From positions 39,204 to 103,203 of the forward strand of contig JAFDYN010000025.1 of the NCBI GenBank assembly GCA_018267385.1: a stretch of 64,000 nucleotides of DNA, in the 5' to 3' direction. The notes below the pieces were generated by a model. The model had not been told where the DNA came from and did not search any database. It saw nothing but the letters and a program-made list of their open reading frames with translations. Of the stretch, positions 1 through 7,888 are shown one piece after another. This stretch comes from Bacteroidota bacterium (GTDB lineage Bacteria > Bacteroidota > Bacteroidia > Chitinophagales > LD1). Both the position numbers and the translations under genes were made by a program. Positions within the stretch are counted from its first letter, which is position 1. Every line of letters begins with the position of its first letter.

Positions 1-703
1 GCTTGATAAATTCATCTGTGACATCGGCATCGTATGATTCTTTCACAGCTGCCAGCGCGTCAGTGGTTTTCTTGCCCTCGCCCTTTACCAGCATGTTATA
101 GGCCAGTTGTATACGCTCCCATCGGTTATCCCGATCCATAGCGTAATAGCGACCGCAGACAGAGGCTATCCTGCCTGCAGAGGTTTTCAGAAAAGTCTTG
201 AGATCTGTCAGATAGCGCAGGCCGCTGCGAGGGTCAGTATCCCTGCCATCAGTAAAAGCATGAATGAAAACCTGATCGGCGCTGAGTCCATTTGCCTTGG
301 CTATATCACAGATAGCGCGCAGGTGTGCAGTATGAGAGTGTACTCCGCCATCTGATACCAGTCCCATCAGGTGCAGCGGTTTTTGATTTTCACGGCAGTA
401 CCTGATGGTATCGAGTAGTGTCAGATTTCTGGCCAGCTCTCCATCCCGCACGGCGACATTGATACGGAGCAGCTCCTGGTACACCACTCTGCCCGCTCCG
501 ATATTGAGGTGACCCACCTCACTATTGCCCATCTGGCCATCAGGCAGGCCCACAGCTTCTCCGTGAGTGATGAGCTCAGAGTGCGCATATTTCGTGTATA
601 AGCTATTGATAAAGGGCACATTGGCCTGGGCTATGGCGCTGCGCTCCGGCTGGCTGCCATGGCCCCAACCGTCCATGATGATGAGGGCTACCTTGCGATT
701 CAT
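1..703 (-). CDS. gpmI: 2,3-bisphosphoglycerate-independent phosphoglycerate mutase, 3' end cut by window edge
   Basis: Interconverts 3- and 2-phosphoglycerate in glycolysis and gluconeogenesis in the cytoplasm. About 234 N-terminal residues are visible, less than half of the usual roughly 510. The protein starts MNRKVALIIMDGWG, the conserved metal-binding N-terminus of the alkaline-phosphatase superfamily. GNSEVGHLNIGAGR follows, with the catalytic serine at about residue 61, and then SDGGVHSH, FTDGRDTDP and GRYYAMDRDNRW, all conserved in this family. The frame is open from ATG 703 to the left edge, so the stop lies outside the window. It is divergent from the DUF4783 gene at 813. The identification is firm; only the missing C-terminus cannot be assessed. 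Confidence 0.95.
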   Translation of the reverse strand, partial: MNRKVALIIMDGWGHGSQPERSAIAQANVPFINSLYTKYAHSELITHGEAVGLPDGQMGNSEVGHLNIGAGRVVYQELLRINVAVRDGELARNLTLLDTIRYCRENQKPLHLMGLVSDGGVHSHTAHLRAICDIAKANGLSADQVFIHAFTDGRDTDPRSGLRYLTDLKTFLKTSAGRIASVCGRYYAMDRDNRWERIQLAYNMLVKGEGKKTTDALAAVKESYDADVTDEFIK

Positions 704-757
704 TGCACTAAAAACTTACTTCGACTTTTTAAATAAAATACTTGATTATCTCAATAA

Positions 758-774
758 TTGGCACGAATTTCGTA
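758..774 (+). promoter_or_regulatory. Candidate sigma54-like promoter for the DUF4783 gene
   Basis: TTGGCACGAATTTCGTA has a perfect -24 box (TTGGCACG) followed, ten bases after GG, by GT where the consensus has GC. It lies 39 bases before the ATG at 813. The -12 half is a poor match, so the call is tentative. Confidence 0.35.
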
Positions 775-812
775 AGAATAGCGATAGTTTCACAAATTGT
801 ATCAAAATTAAA

Positions 813-1208
813 ATGAGAGCCTTATATAAACTCTTTGCGGTCCTCTTTATCAGTACGACTTTCTTTGTCAGTGCGAGCCAGGCGCAAAGTTTTGATAACA
901 TAGAATCTGCCATCGGCTCCGGCGATGTATCTACTCTGTCACAATACTTTTCCGGCAATGTGGAGATACATATCCGCGATGCACAAAACTCATACAGCAA
1001 ATCTCAGGCTGAAGCCGTATTGAAAAACTTTTTTATCTCACACTCGCCCAGGTCTTTCTCTGTACAACACAGGGGTGAATCTCCCGGCGGTGCCAAGTAC
1101 TTTATGGGCAATCTGTCTACTACAGCCGGCTCCTACAGGACCTATGTCTATGCCAAACAGGTCAATGGCGTCTTTGCCATACAGGAGATACGCTTTGAGG
1201 AGCAGTAG
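813..1208 (+). CDS. DUF4783-family secreted protein
   Basis: A 131-residue protein with a clear signal peptide (MRALYKLFAVLFISTTFFVSASQAQS) and a compact mature domain. The pattern of a Bacteroidota DUF4783 protein is visible: short helices, then FSVQHRGESPGGAKYFMGNL and a C-terminal beta-strand run ending IQEIRFEEQ. These domains have an NTF2-like fold and no proven reaction. The frame is open further upstream to 567, but residues before ATG 813 fall in AT-rich non-coding sequence and the signal peptide begins exactly here, so 813 is preferred. It is probably periplasmic or exported. The family assignment rests on recalled sequence pattern and length, not on a search. Confidence 0.75.
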   Translation: MRALYKLFAVLFISTTFFVSASQAQSFDNIESAIGSGDVSTLSQYFSGNVEIHIRDAQNSYSKSQAEAVLKNFFISHSPRSFSVQHRGESPGGAKYFMGNLSTTAGSYRTYVYAKQVNGVFAIQEIRFEEQ

Positions 1209-1281
1209 GACTATCACTGACCTTTCATTCAACTACCACTTTTTCCGACTCACTGCTACCACAGCTCACTCAGGCATTCTG

Positions 1282-1289
1282 TAATTTTG
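1282..1289 (+). promoter_or_regulatory. Bacteroidota-type -7 box (TAATTTTG)
   Basis: TAATTTTG matches the TAnnTTTG -7 consensus of the Bacteroidota primary sigma factor and lies 20 bases before the ATG at 1309. No convincing -33 TTTG is present at the expected distance. Confidence 0.3.
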
Positions 1290-1308
1290 CATTGAAATTT
1301 CTGATGCA

Positions 1309-2586
1309 ATGCGTGCTTGTATGTTACTCGGTTTTTTGAAGATATTTCTATCTGTCTCTTTTCTTGCCTGCACCTGCCTGATGCCGGTTCGCGCAGCTGA
1401 TGCCACTCCTGCCAAAGCCGGCGATATAGTCAGCTATGACCTGATCAAAAACTACCCTCAGGAGGAGTTGAAGGCTTTTTTCAAGCAGCAGCATATCCCC
1501 AGTGTCATGCTCGGGGTGAAGCAGGGTATCAACATCTATCAGGTCATCTACCTGACCACCTATGCAGATGGCTCTCTGGTCAGGGCGTCGGGTATGCTGT
1601 TTGTCCCTCAGGCCAATACGGAGCCCGCCCCTACTATGATCTACAACCATGGTACAGAGATTTGCCGGGAGAGTATTTTTGATGGCACAGGAGAGCAAAG
1701 CATTTGCCTGGCTTTTGCCACTGATGGCTACATCGTGCTCTGTCCGGACTATATAGGCAAGGGCCTGGGTGACCGCTCGCAGCTATACCTCGATGCCAAA
1801 ACAGAAGCCGGAGCATCTGTAGATATGCTGATCGCAGTGAATGATCTGCTACCATCGCTGCAGATCAAAAAAGGAGATCAGCTATTTGTGACCGGATACT
1901 CGCAGGGTGGCCATGCTGCTATGGCTACGCACAGACTGCTTCAGGCTCAGTATTCCGATCGGTTTCCTGTGACCGCCTCCTCTCCCATGAGTGGCCCGTA
2001 CGATGTGGAAAATACAGTGTACACCACACGCAGGAAGCACTACGACTACCCCGGCTACCTGGCTTTTATGCTTGCGTCCTTTTATGAGACACAAGGAGGT
2101 ATGCAGCTGATGAGAGATGCGCTGGTAGCCCCATATGATACGATCCTGCCTAAACTGGTAGATGGAGCATGGCCCATGGAGGTGATCGATGCTAATATGC
2201 CCGATACGGCCTTTCAGGCGGTAAAAAATGAATTCTATCTGGATTTTGAGCAAAACAAAAACTCGCCCTTCAGACGGTATCTCGCCTCAAACAATGTATA
2301 CGACTGGAAGCCCGATGCCCCGGTGCAGCTCTGCTATTGCAAAGGCGACGAACAGGTGACCTACAAAAACTCCCTCACCGCCTACGAGACTATGAAGAAG
2401 AATGGAGCCAGGCATGTAGAGCTGTGGCAGGCTGGCCGTAAGTTTCATCATGTCAATTGTGCCCTCTTTGCAGTGATCTATACCAAAATGTTTTTCGATG
2501 AGTTTCGGGAGGGCAGACCCATGCGCCATGGTCCACTTTACAAACGGCTGCTGCTGGATATAGGCAAGCTCGCTGTCAAACCCTGA
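1309..2586 (+). CDS. Secreted alpha/beta hydrolase (lipase/peptidase-like)
   Basis: 425 residues with an N-terminal signal peptide (cleavage probably after PVRAA, residue 30). The alpha/beta-hydrolase core contains a nucleophile elbow GYSQGG with Ser198, an earlier oxyanion-type YNHGTE segment (about 112-117), and a late CKGDEQV stretch and FHHVNCALF near the C-terminus that could supply the acid and histidine of the triad. The layout resembles secretory lipases and prolyl-oligopeptidase-like esterases that act on ester or peptide bonds outside the cytoplasm. The substrate cannot be told from sequence. It is monocistronic, with about 100 bases of non-coding DNA on each side. Confidence 0.8.
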   Translation: MRACMLLGFLKIFLSVSFLACTCLMPVRAADATPAKAGDIVSYDLIKNYPQEELKAFFKQQHIPSVMLGVKQGINIYQVIYLTTYADGSLVRASGMLFVPQANTEPAPTMIYNHGTEICRESIFDGTGEQSICLAFATDGYIVLCPDYIGKGLGDRSQLYLDAKTEAGASVDMLIAVNDLLPSLQIKKGDQLFVTGYSQGGHAAMATHRLLQAQYSDRFPVTASSPMSGPYDVENTVYTTRRKHYDYPGYLAFMLASFYETQGGMQLMRDALVAPYDTILPKLVDGAWPMEVIDANMPDTAFQAVKNEFYLDFEQNKNSPFRRYLASNNVYDWKPDAPVQLCYCKGDEQVTYKNSLTAYETMKKNGARHVELWQAGRKFHHVNCALFAVIYTKMFFDEFREGRPMRHGPLYKRLLLDIGKLAVKP

Positions 2587-2688
2587 TCTCTCACAATACC
2601 TTTTTTACAAAATATATGCTGTAAGAAGCTTTACCTCCTGTCATTGTATCGCCGTATCTTTAAGTCTACTTTAAGGTAAAATGTATAC

Positions 2689-3918
2689 ATGATAGCCGAT
2701 AAAAAGCCTACCGTCTCCTACACCGCAGGTATGGAGCTACTGGTCCATACGGTACAGGAGCTATCCATGGCGCGCAGTATGGATCAGGTCACAGCTATAG
2801 TGCGCAGTGCAGCCCGCAGGCTGACCGGCGCTGACGGGGCCACATTTGTGCTAAAAGACGGTGGCAACTGCTACTATGTAGATGAGGATGCCATCGAGCC
2901 GCTTTGGAAAGGCCACAGATTTCCGCTCAATACTTGTGTGAGCGGATGGGCCATGCTGAATAAAAAGGCAGTGGTCATCCCCGATATCTATGATGACGAG
3001 CGAGTGCCTGTAGAGGCCTATAGGCCTACTTTCGTGAAAACGATGGTGATGGTGCCCGTCAGGCAGATAAACCCCATAGCGGCTATTGGAAACTATTGGG
3101 CCTACCAGCATTCTCCATCTGCAGAGCAGGTCAAGCTCCTACAGTCTCTGGCAGACATCACCGCTGTGACTATAGAGAATATAGAGATGTACAACGACCT
3201 GGAGCGACGGGTAGCGGACCGTACCGCAGCACTGCAGGCCGCCAACGCAAATCTGGAATCTTTCTCCTACTCCGTGTCTCATGACCTGCGTGCGCCGCTT
3301 AGGACAGTTATCGGCTTCACTGATATGCTGGTGAATGATCCTGACCGCACCATAGATGACAACTCGCGTGAGCTCATGACCAAAGTGATGAAAAACGCGA
3401 AAAATATGTACCAGACCATAGATGACCTGATCTCGTTTTTCACCATGGGCAAAAAAGACCTGATACGCACACCCACCTCTATGATGGAGATGGTACAAAG
3501 GATCTGTGAAAACTGCCTGGAGGCAGAGCCGCTACGCGATATCGAATTTAAGGTAGGCACTCTGCATGATGTGCAGGCAGACAGCGTCACCATGCAGCAC
3601 GTCTGGACCAATCTAATACAGAATGCTGTGAAATATTCAAGGCAAAGGCCACATGCGCTCATAGAAATAAGCTCCGAGGCCAAGGAAGACAAAATAATCT
3701 ATCGTGTCGCAGACAATGGTGCCGGTTTTGATATGACATACTATCACCAATTGTTTGAGGCATTCAAACGATTGCATAGCGGAAGGGACTTTGAGGGCTC
3801 GGGTATAGGACTATCTATCGTACACAAGATCATCACACGGCATGGCGGAGAGATCTGGGCCGAGTCTGAGGAGGGCAAAGGATCCACGTTCTTCTTCTCA
3901 CTACCCACCGTGTCCTAA
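2689..3918 (+). CDS. GAF-domain sensor histidine kinase
   Basis: 409 residues with no membrane segment, so a soluble cytoplasmic sensor. A GAF domain covers roughly residues 15-165. A short coiled linker (LERRVADRTAALQAANANLESF) leads into a HisKA domain with the phospho-acceptor His198 in SYSVSHDLRAPLR. The C-terminal HATPase has the N box (WTNLIQNAVKYS), DNGAGFD and GSGIGLSIVHKI. GAF domains bind small ligands or chromophores; no bilin-binding cysteine context is evident, so the signal is unknown. No response regulator adjoins it, making it an orphan kinase that could feed the receiver proteins at 21.8-25 kb. It converges with the FTR1 gene. Confidence 0.9.
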   Translation: MIADKKPTVSYTAGMELLVHTVQELSMARSMDQVTAIVRSAARRLTGADGATFVLKDGGNCYYVDEDAIEPLWKGHRFPLNTCVSGWAMLNKKAVVIPDIYDDERVPVEAYRPTFVKTMVMVPVRQINPIAAIGNYWAYQHSPSAEQVKLLQSLADITAVTIENIEMYNDLERRVADRTAALQAANANLESFSYSVSHDLRAPLRTVIGFTDMLVNDPDRTIDDNSRELMTKVMKNAKNMYQTIDDLISFFTMGKKDLIRTPTSMMEMVQRICENCLEAEPLRDIEFKVGTLHDVQADSVTMQHVWTNLIQNAVKYSRQRPHALIEISSEAKEDKIIYRVADNGAGFDMTYYHQLFEAFKRLHSGRDFEGSGIGLSIVHKIITRHGGEIWAESEEGKGSTFFFSLPTVS

Positions 3919-3944
3919 GGGCAGAGAGATACTAGACGCAGTTT

Positions 3945-5873
3945 TTATTTTTTTTGCGGGCCACCTACTCTGTAGCCCATCATATATAGCACAGCTACAA
4001 ATATTACCACCTGACCGCAGAGAGTCTCCAGAGTGGGGAATAGTCCCAGCAACTCTATATGTGGCAAAAATGTAAGGCCATGTATAGGCAAAATGCCTGT
4101 TTCCTGTAGAGAGTGTATTCCTTTACCGGTCAGGATCACTGCCAGGACACCCATTACTATTGATGATACTTTAAATAATTTGGGGATAGGCAGGCGCGCT
4201 GAAAACTTTAGGATCACATAGGCCAGTGAGATCACTATGACAAAGGCTATCAGCACTCCAAGCAAAATTGCCTTTTCCTGCTTGCCCGCAGACTCTACAT
4301 TGATAGCAGAGAGGAAGAGAACCGACTCAAACACTTCTCTGAATACCACTATAAAAGAAAATGCCAGCAATCCCACCAAACTGCCGCTACCTGTAAAACG
4401 CCTGATGCGCGTAGTGACGTATTCCTTCCATTTCGTGGCTTCAGACTTGCCGTGCAGCCAAAAACCTATGTACAGCAACATGGCTACCGCTATCAGTGCT
4501 ATAGCGCCCTCCATCAGCTCTACCTGGCTCATGTGCGACTGGATGATCTGCCCACCTATCAGCCACAGTACTATGCCACATGCAGCGGCCAGTATCCAGC
4601 CGGCGTGTACGTATATTTTTGAGGAGCGCAGGCCCGAGGCATTGATGATACCCAATATCACCATGATCACGAGAAAGGCCTCCAAGCCTTCACGAAGCAG
4701 AATGGATATGGACATCAATATGGCTAGCCAGAATGACATTTCACCTTTACTGATCACTTTGCCAGCCTGCGAGATGAGTTCTTTGCTGGCCTTCAGAGAG
4801 TCGCTGATCTCTATCAGGCTCCGGTGCTCAGTGATGATGCGGTGGGTATTGTTCATCTGGTCTTCCAGCCGCTCCATCAGGCCCGGGTCGGTAGAGCGCA
4901 GTTGCTTTTCTATCGGTTCTATGCCTTCCATGTAGGCCATATTGGCCAGTTTTTCAGCTTCTTCATATTTTCCCTCACGCGATGCGGCCAGAGACTCATC
5001 TATGTACTTCAGCGCTGCTTCTATAAATCTGTCTTTGCTTTCGTTTGGCTGATAGTAGCGCAGCCTGCCCAGGTCTTTGCTACTGGCGTGAAAGGTCTGT
5101 GTCAGCTCGTGGTCACTCAGTACTGCTATCTGGGCCAGACCCAATCCGGCAAAGCGGTCTCTCACAAAAGCATCATCTGCTATTTTATCTTCAGAGGCCC
5201 TTTCATACCTCAGCGTCATGATAAAAAAGGCTGCATCCCACACTTCCTCATCAGACAATTCAGGGTGCGCCTTCATGCCGGTTCCCTGCACGCCGCAGCG
5301 CACCGTATTGTAGATAGAAAAAGGTGACATAAGCGCCATCTTTCCCTCATCATGAAAGTTTCTGGGACGCGGATCAAGTTTTTCACCTTCCTTACCATCG
5401 CCCAATCCCCCTGTACCATGACATTTCGCGCAATTGGCCATGTAGACAGCTTTACCATTCAGGATACTGGGATACCCCGTGGGTGCTATCGTCAGGCCGC
5501 TGGCCTTGATCACTTCGGCTTTAGCCATATTGGCACTACCGGCCACCGCCTCAAAAGGAGCTTTGGCTCGTATCAGGCTGTCCGTTTGCCGCACCATTGC
5601 ACCTATTTTAGCGGAGTCCCCCGGCCAGTTTGGTGCAAACTGTTTATAATATTTCTCTGCCGAAGCACAGAAGCCCAGCATTTCCTCATACTCATCCTCA
5701 TTTATGACTTTTCCATTGGCTACTCCATTCGGGTAGTCGCGGCTCATATAGTTTAGCGTATGGACCAGGATGCGAGATGCTTCGCTGTTTTCACCTGCAA
5801 ATGAATTAGTTACATAGAAAACACTCGTCCCAATGAGTAAGAAAAATCTCAAATGTAGGCGAAGCCAGTTCAT
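3945..5873 (-). CDS. Cytochrome c-FTR1 iron permease fusion
   Basis: 642 residues. A signal peptide (about 1-26) is followed by an exported part carrying a single c-type heme motif CAKCH (148-152). A helical stretch (about 280-375) precedes a seven-helix FTR1-type permease domain. The permease domain has the iron-binding motif REGLE at 394-398 and a second, degenerate copy REVFE at 512-516. FTR1/EfeU proteins import iron coupled to its oxidation. In yeast the electron acceptor is a separate oxidase; here a heme domain in the same chain could take that role, which is inference from the fusion. It converges with the GAF kinase. A perfect TAnnTTTG -7 box lies upstream. Family membership is firm; direction of electron flow is not shown. 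Confidence 0.88.
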   Translation of the reverse strand: MNWLRLHLRFFLLIGTSVFYVTNSFAGENSEASRILVHTLNYMSRDYPNGVANGKVINEDEYEEMLGFCASAEKYYKQFAPNWPGDSAKIGAMVRQTDSLIRAKAPFEAVAGSANMAKAEVIKASGLTIAPTGYPSILNGKAVYMANCAKCHGTGGLGDGKEGEKLDPRPRNFHDEGKMALMSPFSIYNTVRCGVQGTGMKAHPELSDEEVWDAAFFIMTLRYERASEDKIADDAFVRDRFAGLGLAQIAVLSDHELTQTFHASSKDLGRLRYYQPNESKDRFIEAALKYIDESLAASREGKYEEAEKLANMAYMEGIEPIEKQLRSTDPGLMERLEDQMNNTHRIITEHRSLIEISDSLKASKELISQAGKVISKGEMSFWLAILMSISILLREGLEAFLVIMVILGIINASGLRSSKIYVHAGWILAAACGIVLWLIGGQIIQSHMSQVELMEGAIALIAVAMLLYIGFWLHGKSEATKWKEYVTTRIRRFTGSGSLVGLLAFSFIVVFREVFESVLFLSAINVESAGKQEKAILLGVLIAFVIVISLAYVILKFSARLPIPKLFKVSSIVMGVLAVILTGKGIHSLQETGILPIHGLTFLPHIELLGLFPTLETLCGQVVIFVAVLYMMGYRVGGPQKK

Positions 5874-5903
5874 TTACCTTATTTAGACTGAGTATAAACA
5901 AGG

Positions 5904-5911
5904 CAAATATA
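5904..5911 (-). promoter_or_regulatory. -7 promoter box for the cytochrome c-FTR1 gene
   Basis: Read on the minus strand the sequence is TATATTTG, a perfect TAnnTTTG -7 element, 31 bases before the start codon. The -33 region is not well conserved. Confidence 0.4.
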
Positions 5912-6023
5912 ATGGCTTCATTGAGTATTAAAAATGATTTAACTCAATACAAGAGACATTACGTTGAAGCGCAAATACCATTGCCGCTATTTATATCTTG
6001 CAAAACACGATTTAAACAGCATT

Positions 6024-6491
6024 GTGAAAAGAGCCATCGTGAAAATCCTCCTCGCGGTTCATCTCCTGCTCATATGCACGGGAAGCCGGATTTTTGACTT
6101 CAGCTGGCTGCCTGCCGTTTTGCAGCAGCCTGATATTTATTATTTGTCACTGACAGGCGGGCATCCCTATTCATTCTTTTCCCCTGATATTCCACCACAG
6201 TATCTCGTCTCTGCGGTTATCACAGACAGCAGTGGCGCGATGACACAGCTGGAGATGAATAGCTCATCTAATGCAGCCGGGCTCAGGATAGTAGCTGCTA
6301 TACAGCTATTATGTGACAATGAAGACTATAAGACACTCGGTGAAATAGTATCAAGGTACTACCGGCAGCTATACCCGGGGAGCCGGACTATAGCTGTCAC
6401 GATCAGCAGATACCTGCCTCCGGCCTGCTGCGCTGCCACCCGGGCTCCCACTGCACTGGAGCTATACAAAAAGGAATACGCCTATGAGTAA
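6024..6491 (+). CDS. Small exported protein paired with HTTM protein
   Basis: About 155 residues of unknown function. It has a basic N-terminus and one hydrophobic stretch (KILLAVHLLLICTG) that looks like a signal peptide or anchor. The remainder includes two adjacent cysteines (PPACCAA) and no known motif. The start is uncertain: GTG 6024, GTG 6039 (preceded by AAAGAG) and an upstream TTG at 5964 are all in frame, and no ATG is available at the right place. The stop overlaps the start of the HTTM gene by eight bases, indicating translational coupling and a shared role. HTTM proteins often sit next to a small partner of this kind, but that is general knowledge rather than proof here. Confidence 0.65.
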   Translation: MKRAIVKILLAVHLLLICTGSRIFDFSWLPAVLQQPDIYYLSLTGGHPYSFFSPDIPPQYLVSAVITDSSGAMTQLEMNSSSNAAGLRIVAAIQLLCDNEDYKTLGEIVSRYYRQLYPGSRTIAVTISRYLPPACCAATRAPTALELYKKEYAYE

Positions 6492-7338
6492 AGTAGGGCA
6501 TATTTTCTCTGCGAATAATGGTGGCAGACAGTGGCTTCGTACTTTGCGCATCAGCGCAGGTGTGCTGCTAGTGGCCCGCACGCTGTCTGAGTGGGGCAGC
6601 CATACACTCTTGTATAGCAGCCATGGTTTCATTCCGTCAGATATTGCTGTATTCTCGCAGCTCCCGTTCATACCTTCGTTGCAGGGGCTTTATGGATATA
6701 TCCAGCCATACCTCCGCGAGTCGCTCTTCCTGCAGGCCTATTTTGGTATGACTCTCATAGCAGCTATGATGCTGGTGGCGGGTTACTATACCCGTATAGC
6801 AGCTATCATGTCCTGGGCGCTGACCGTGATCACACTCAATAGTAGCCATCTGACGTCTTATGGGTTTGATGCCATACTTACCATGATGCTATTTTATTGT
6901 GTCATTTTTGCTGTTGGCAGCGCCGGTATTTCAGAAACGGAAGATAACCTGAGCCACGTCTATCTCAAAACGCTCCAATTCCATGTTTGTATCATATACT
7001 TTGTGAATGCTGTCAGCAAGATCACTGGTCCGGCCTGGCATGACGGCTCCGGCCTCTGGGATATGGTGCATCAGCCGCAGTTTACCTCATGGATCACGCC
7101 CTTCATGGTCCGCCTATTGAGTGTACCTCATGTAGCAGCGCCGGCCGGCATGTTGGTCATAATCCTTGAATTATTATTCCCATTTCTCATCTGGATACGA
7201 CCGGTGCAGAGGCAGATATTATCAGCTATCATACTGCTGCACCTGATCATTGCAGCGGTGATGGGTTTATGGCTTTTTGCGCTGGCTATGATCTTATTGG
7301 ACATTTCCGCTTTCGGAGTCATATTTCGGCCGGATTAA
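6484..7338 (+). CDS. HTTM-domain integral membrane protein
   Basis: 284 residues with about seven or eight hydrophobic helices. It resembles HTTM (vitamin K-dependent carboxylase-like) membrane proteins: an early R-x-S-x-G first helix, LYSSHGFIP, a central FHVCIIYFVNAVSKITGPAWHDG segment, and GLWDMVHQPQF before the later helices. The HTTM family has no established bacterial reaction. Its ATG overlaps the preceding small gene, and the stop lies two bases from the convergent stop at 7340, leaving no room for a classical terminator. The start at 6484 is supported by the overlap. Confidence 0.8.
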   Translation: MSKVGHIFSANNGGRQWLRTLRISAGVLLVARTLSEWGSHTLLYSSHGFIPSDIAVFSQLPFIPSLQGLYGYIQPYLRESLFLQAYFGMTLIAAMMLVAGYYTRIAAIMSWALTVITLNSSHLTSYGFDAILTMMLFYCVIFAVGSAGISETEDNLSHVYLKTLQFHVCIIYFVNAVSKITGPAWHDGSGLWDMVHQPQFTSWITPFMVRLLSVPHVAAPAGMLVIILELLFPFLIWIRPVQRQILSAIILLHLIIAAVMGLWLFALAMILLDISAFGVIFRPD

Positions 7339-7339
7339 C

Positions 7340-7831
7340 TCATTTCCAGAATTGCCACCATTTGTTTTCCTCCTCCGGCGCTTCAGATTGCACAACCGCT
7401 GTGATCACAGGCTGCACTTTGAGTTTTGCCCTCTCCTCTTGATACCAGTCTTCGGTCAGCTTCACGGCATTGATCAGCATCTGTGCTATTTCTTTTGGGG
7501 GGCCTACAGAGTCTTCTCCATACGTCACTTTGAAGCCTGCCTCTTCACCATTAGGTCCGCTAAAAACGACCAGTAGCTTACACAGCCGCCCTATACACGG
7601 GGTCTGGTCAAATGCGCCTGAGAACATAAACCAGTTTTCATCTACGGTCATCATAAAGGCCTCATAGTGCCCCAGATCGCTATAGCCTTTGAGCAGCTCC
7701 AGATGCGCATCAGGGTTACCATTGCCACCACGGCATATGGTGCCGTCCTTTGCCATGACTATAAAAAGTGCATTGTGATCTCCCATATCCAGGGAGATGA
7801 GGCATTTGTCCAGTTTGTCTTTGTAGCTCAT
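7340..7831 (-). CDS. Hypothetical cytoplasmic protein
   Basis: 163 residues, soluble, not recognised. The N-terminal half (DNHALF-like strand pattern, ICRGGNGNP, WFMFSGAFDQTP) reads as an alpha/beta domain. The tail is a proline/glutamate linker ending in the aromatic-rich KWWQFWK, a C-terminus often seen on Bacteroidota proteins of unknown role. It is the last gene before a convergent junction and lies 57 bases downstream of the APC permease start-distal region on the same strand. No function is proposed. Confidence 0.7.
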   Translation of the reverse strand: MSYKDKLDKCLISLDMGDHNALFIVMAKDGTICRGGNGNPDAHLELLKGYSDLGHYEAFMMTVDENWFMFSGAFDQTPCIGRLCKLLVVFSGPNGEEAGFKVTYGEDSVGPPKEIAQMLINAVKLTEDWYQEERAKLKVQPVITAVVQSEAPEEENKWWQFWK

Positions 7832-7888
7832 TATCGGGTTTAGATAGATTTGTTCAAGGTCATTTATAGAAACGAATTATTGCGCTTA

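Noticed and set aside
567..812. Longer version of the DUF4783 protein starting upstream
   Set aside because: The extra residues overlap gpmI and AT-rich leader sequence; the signal peptide begins at 813.
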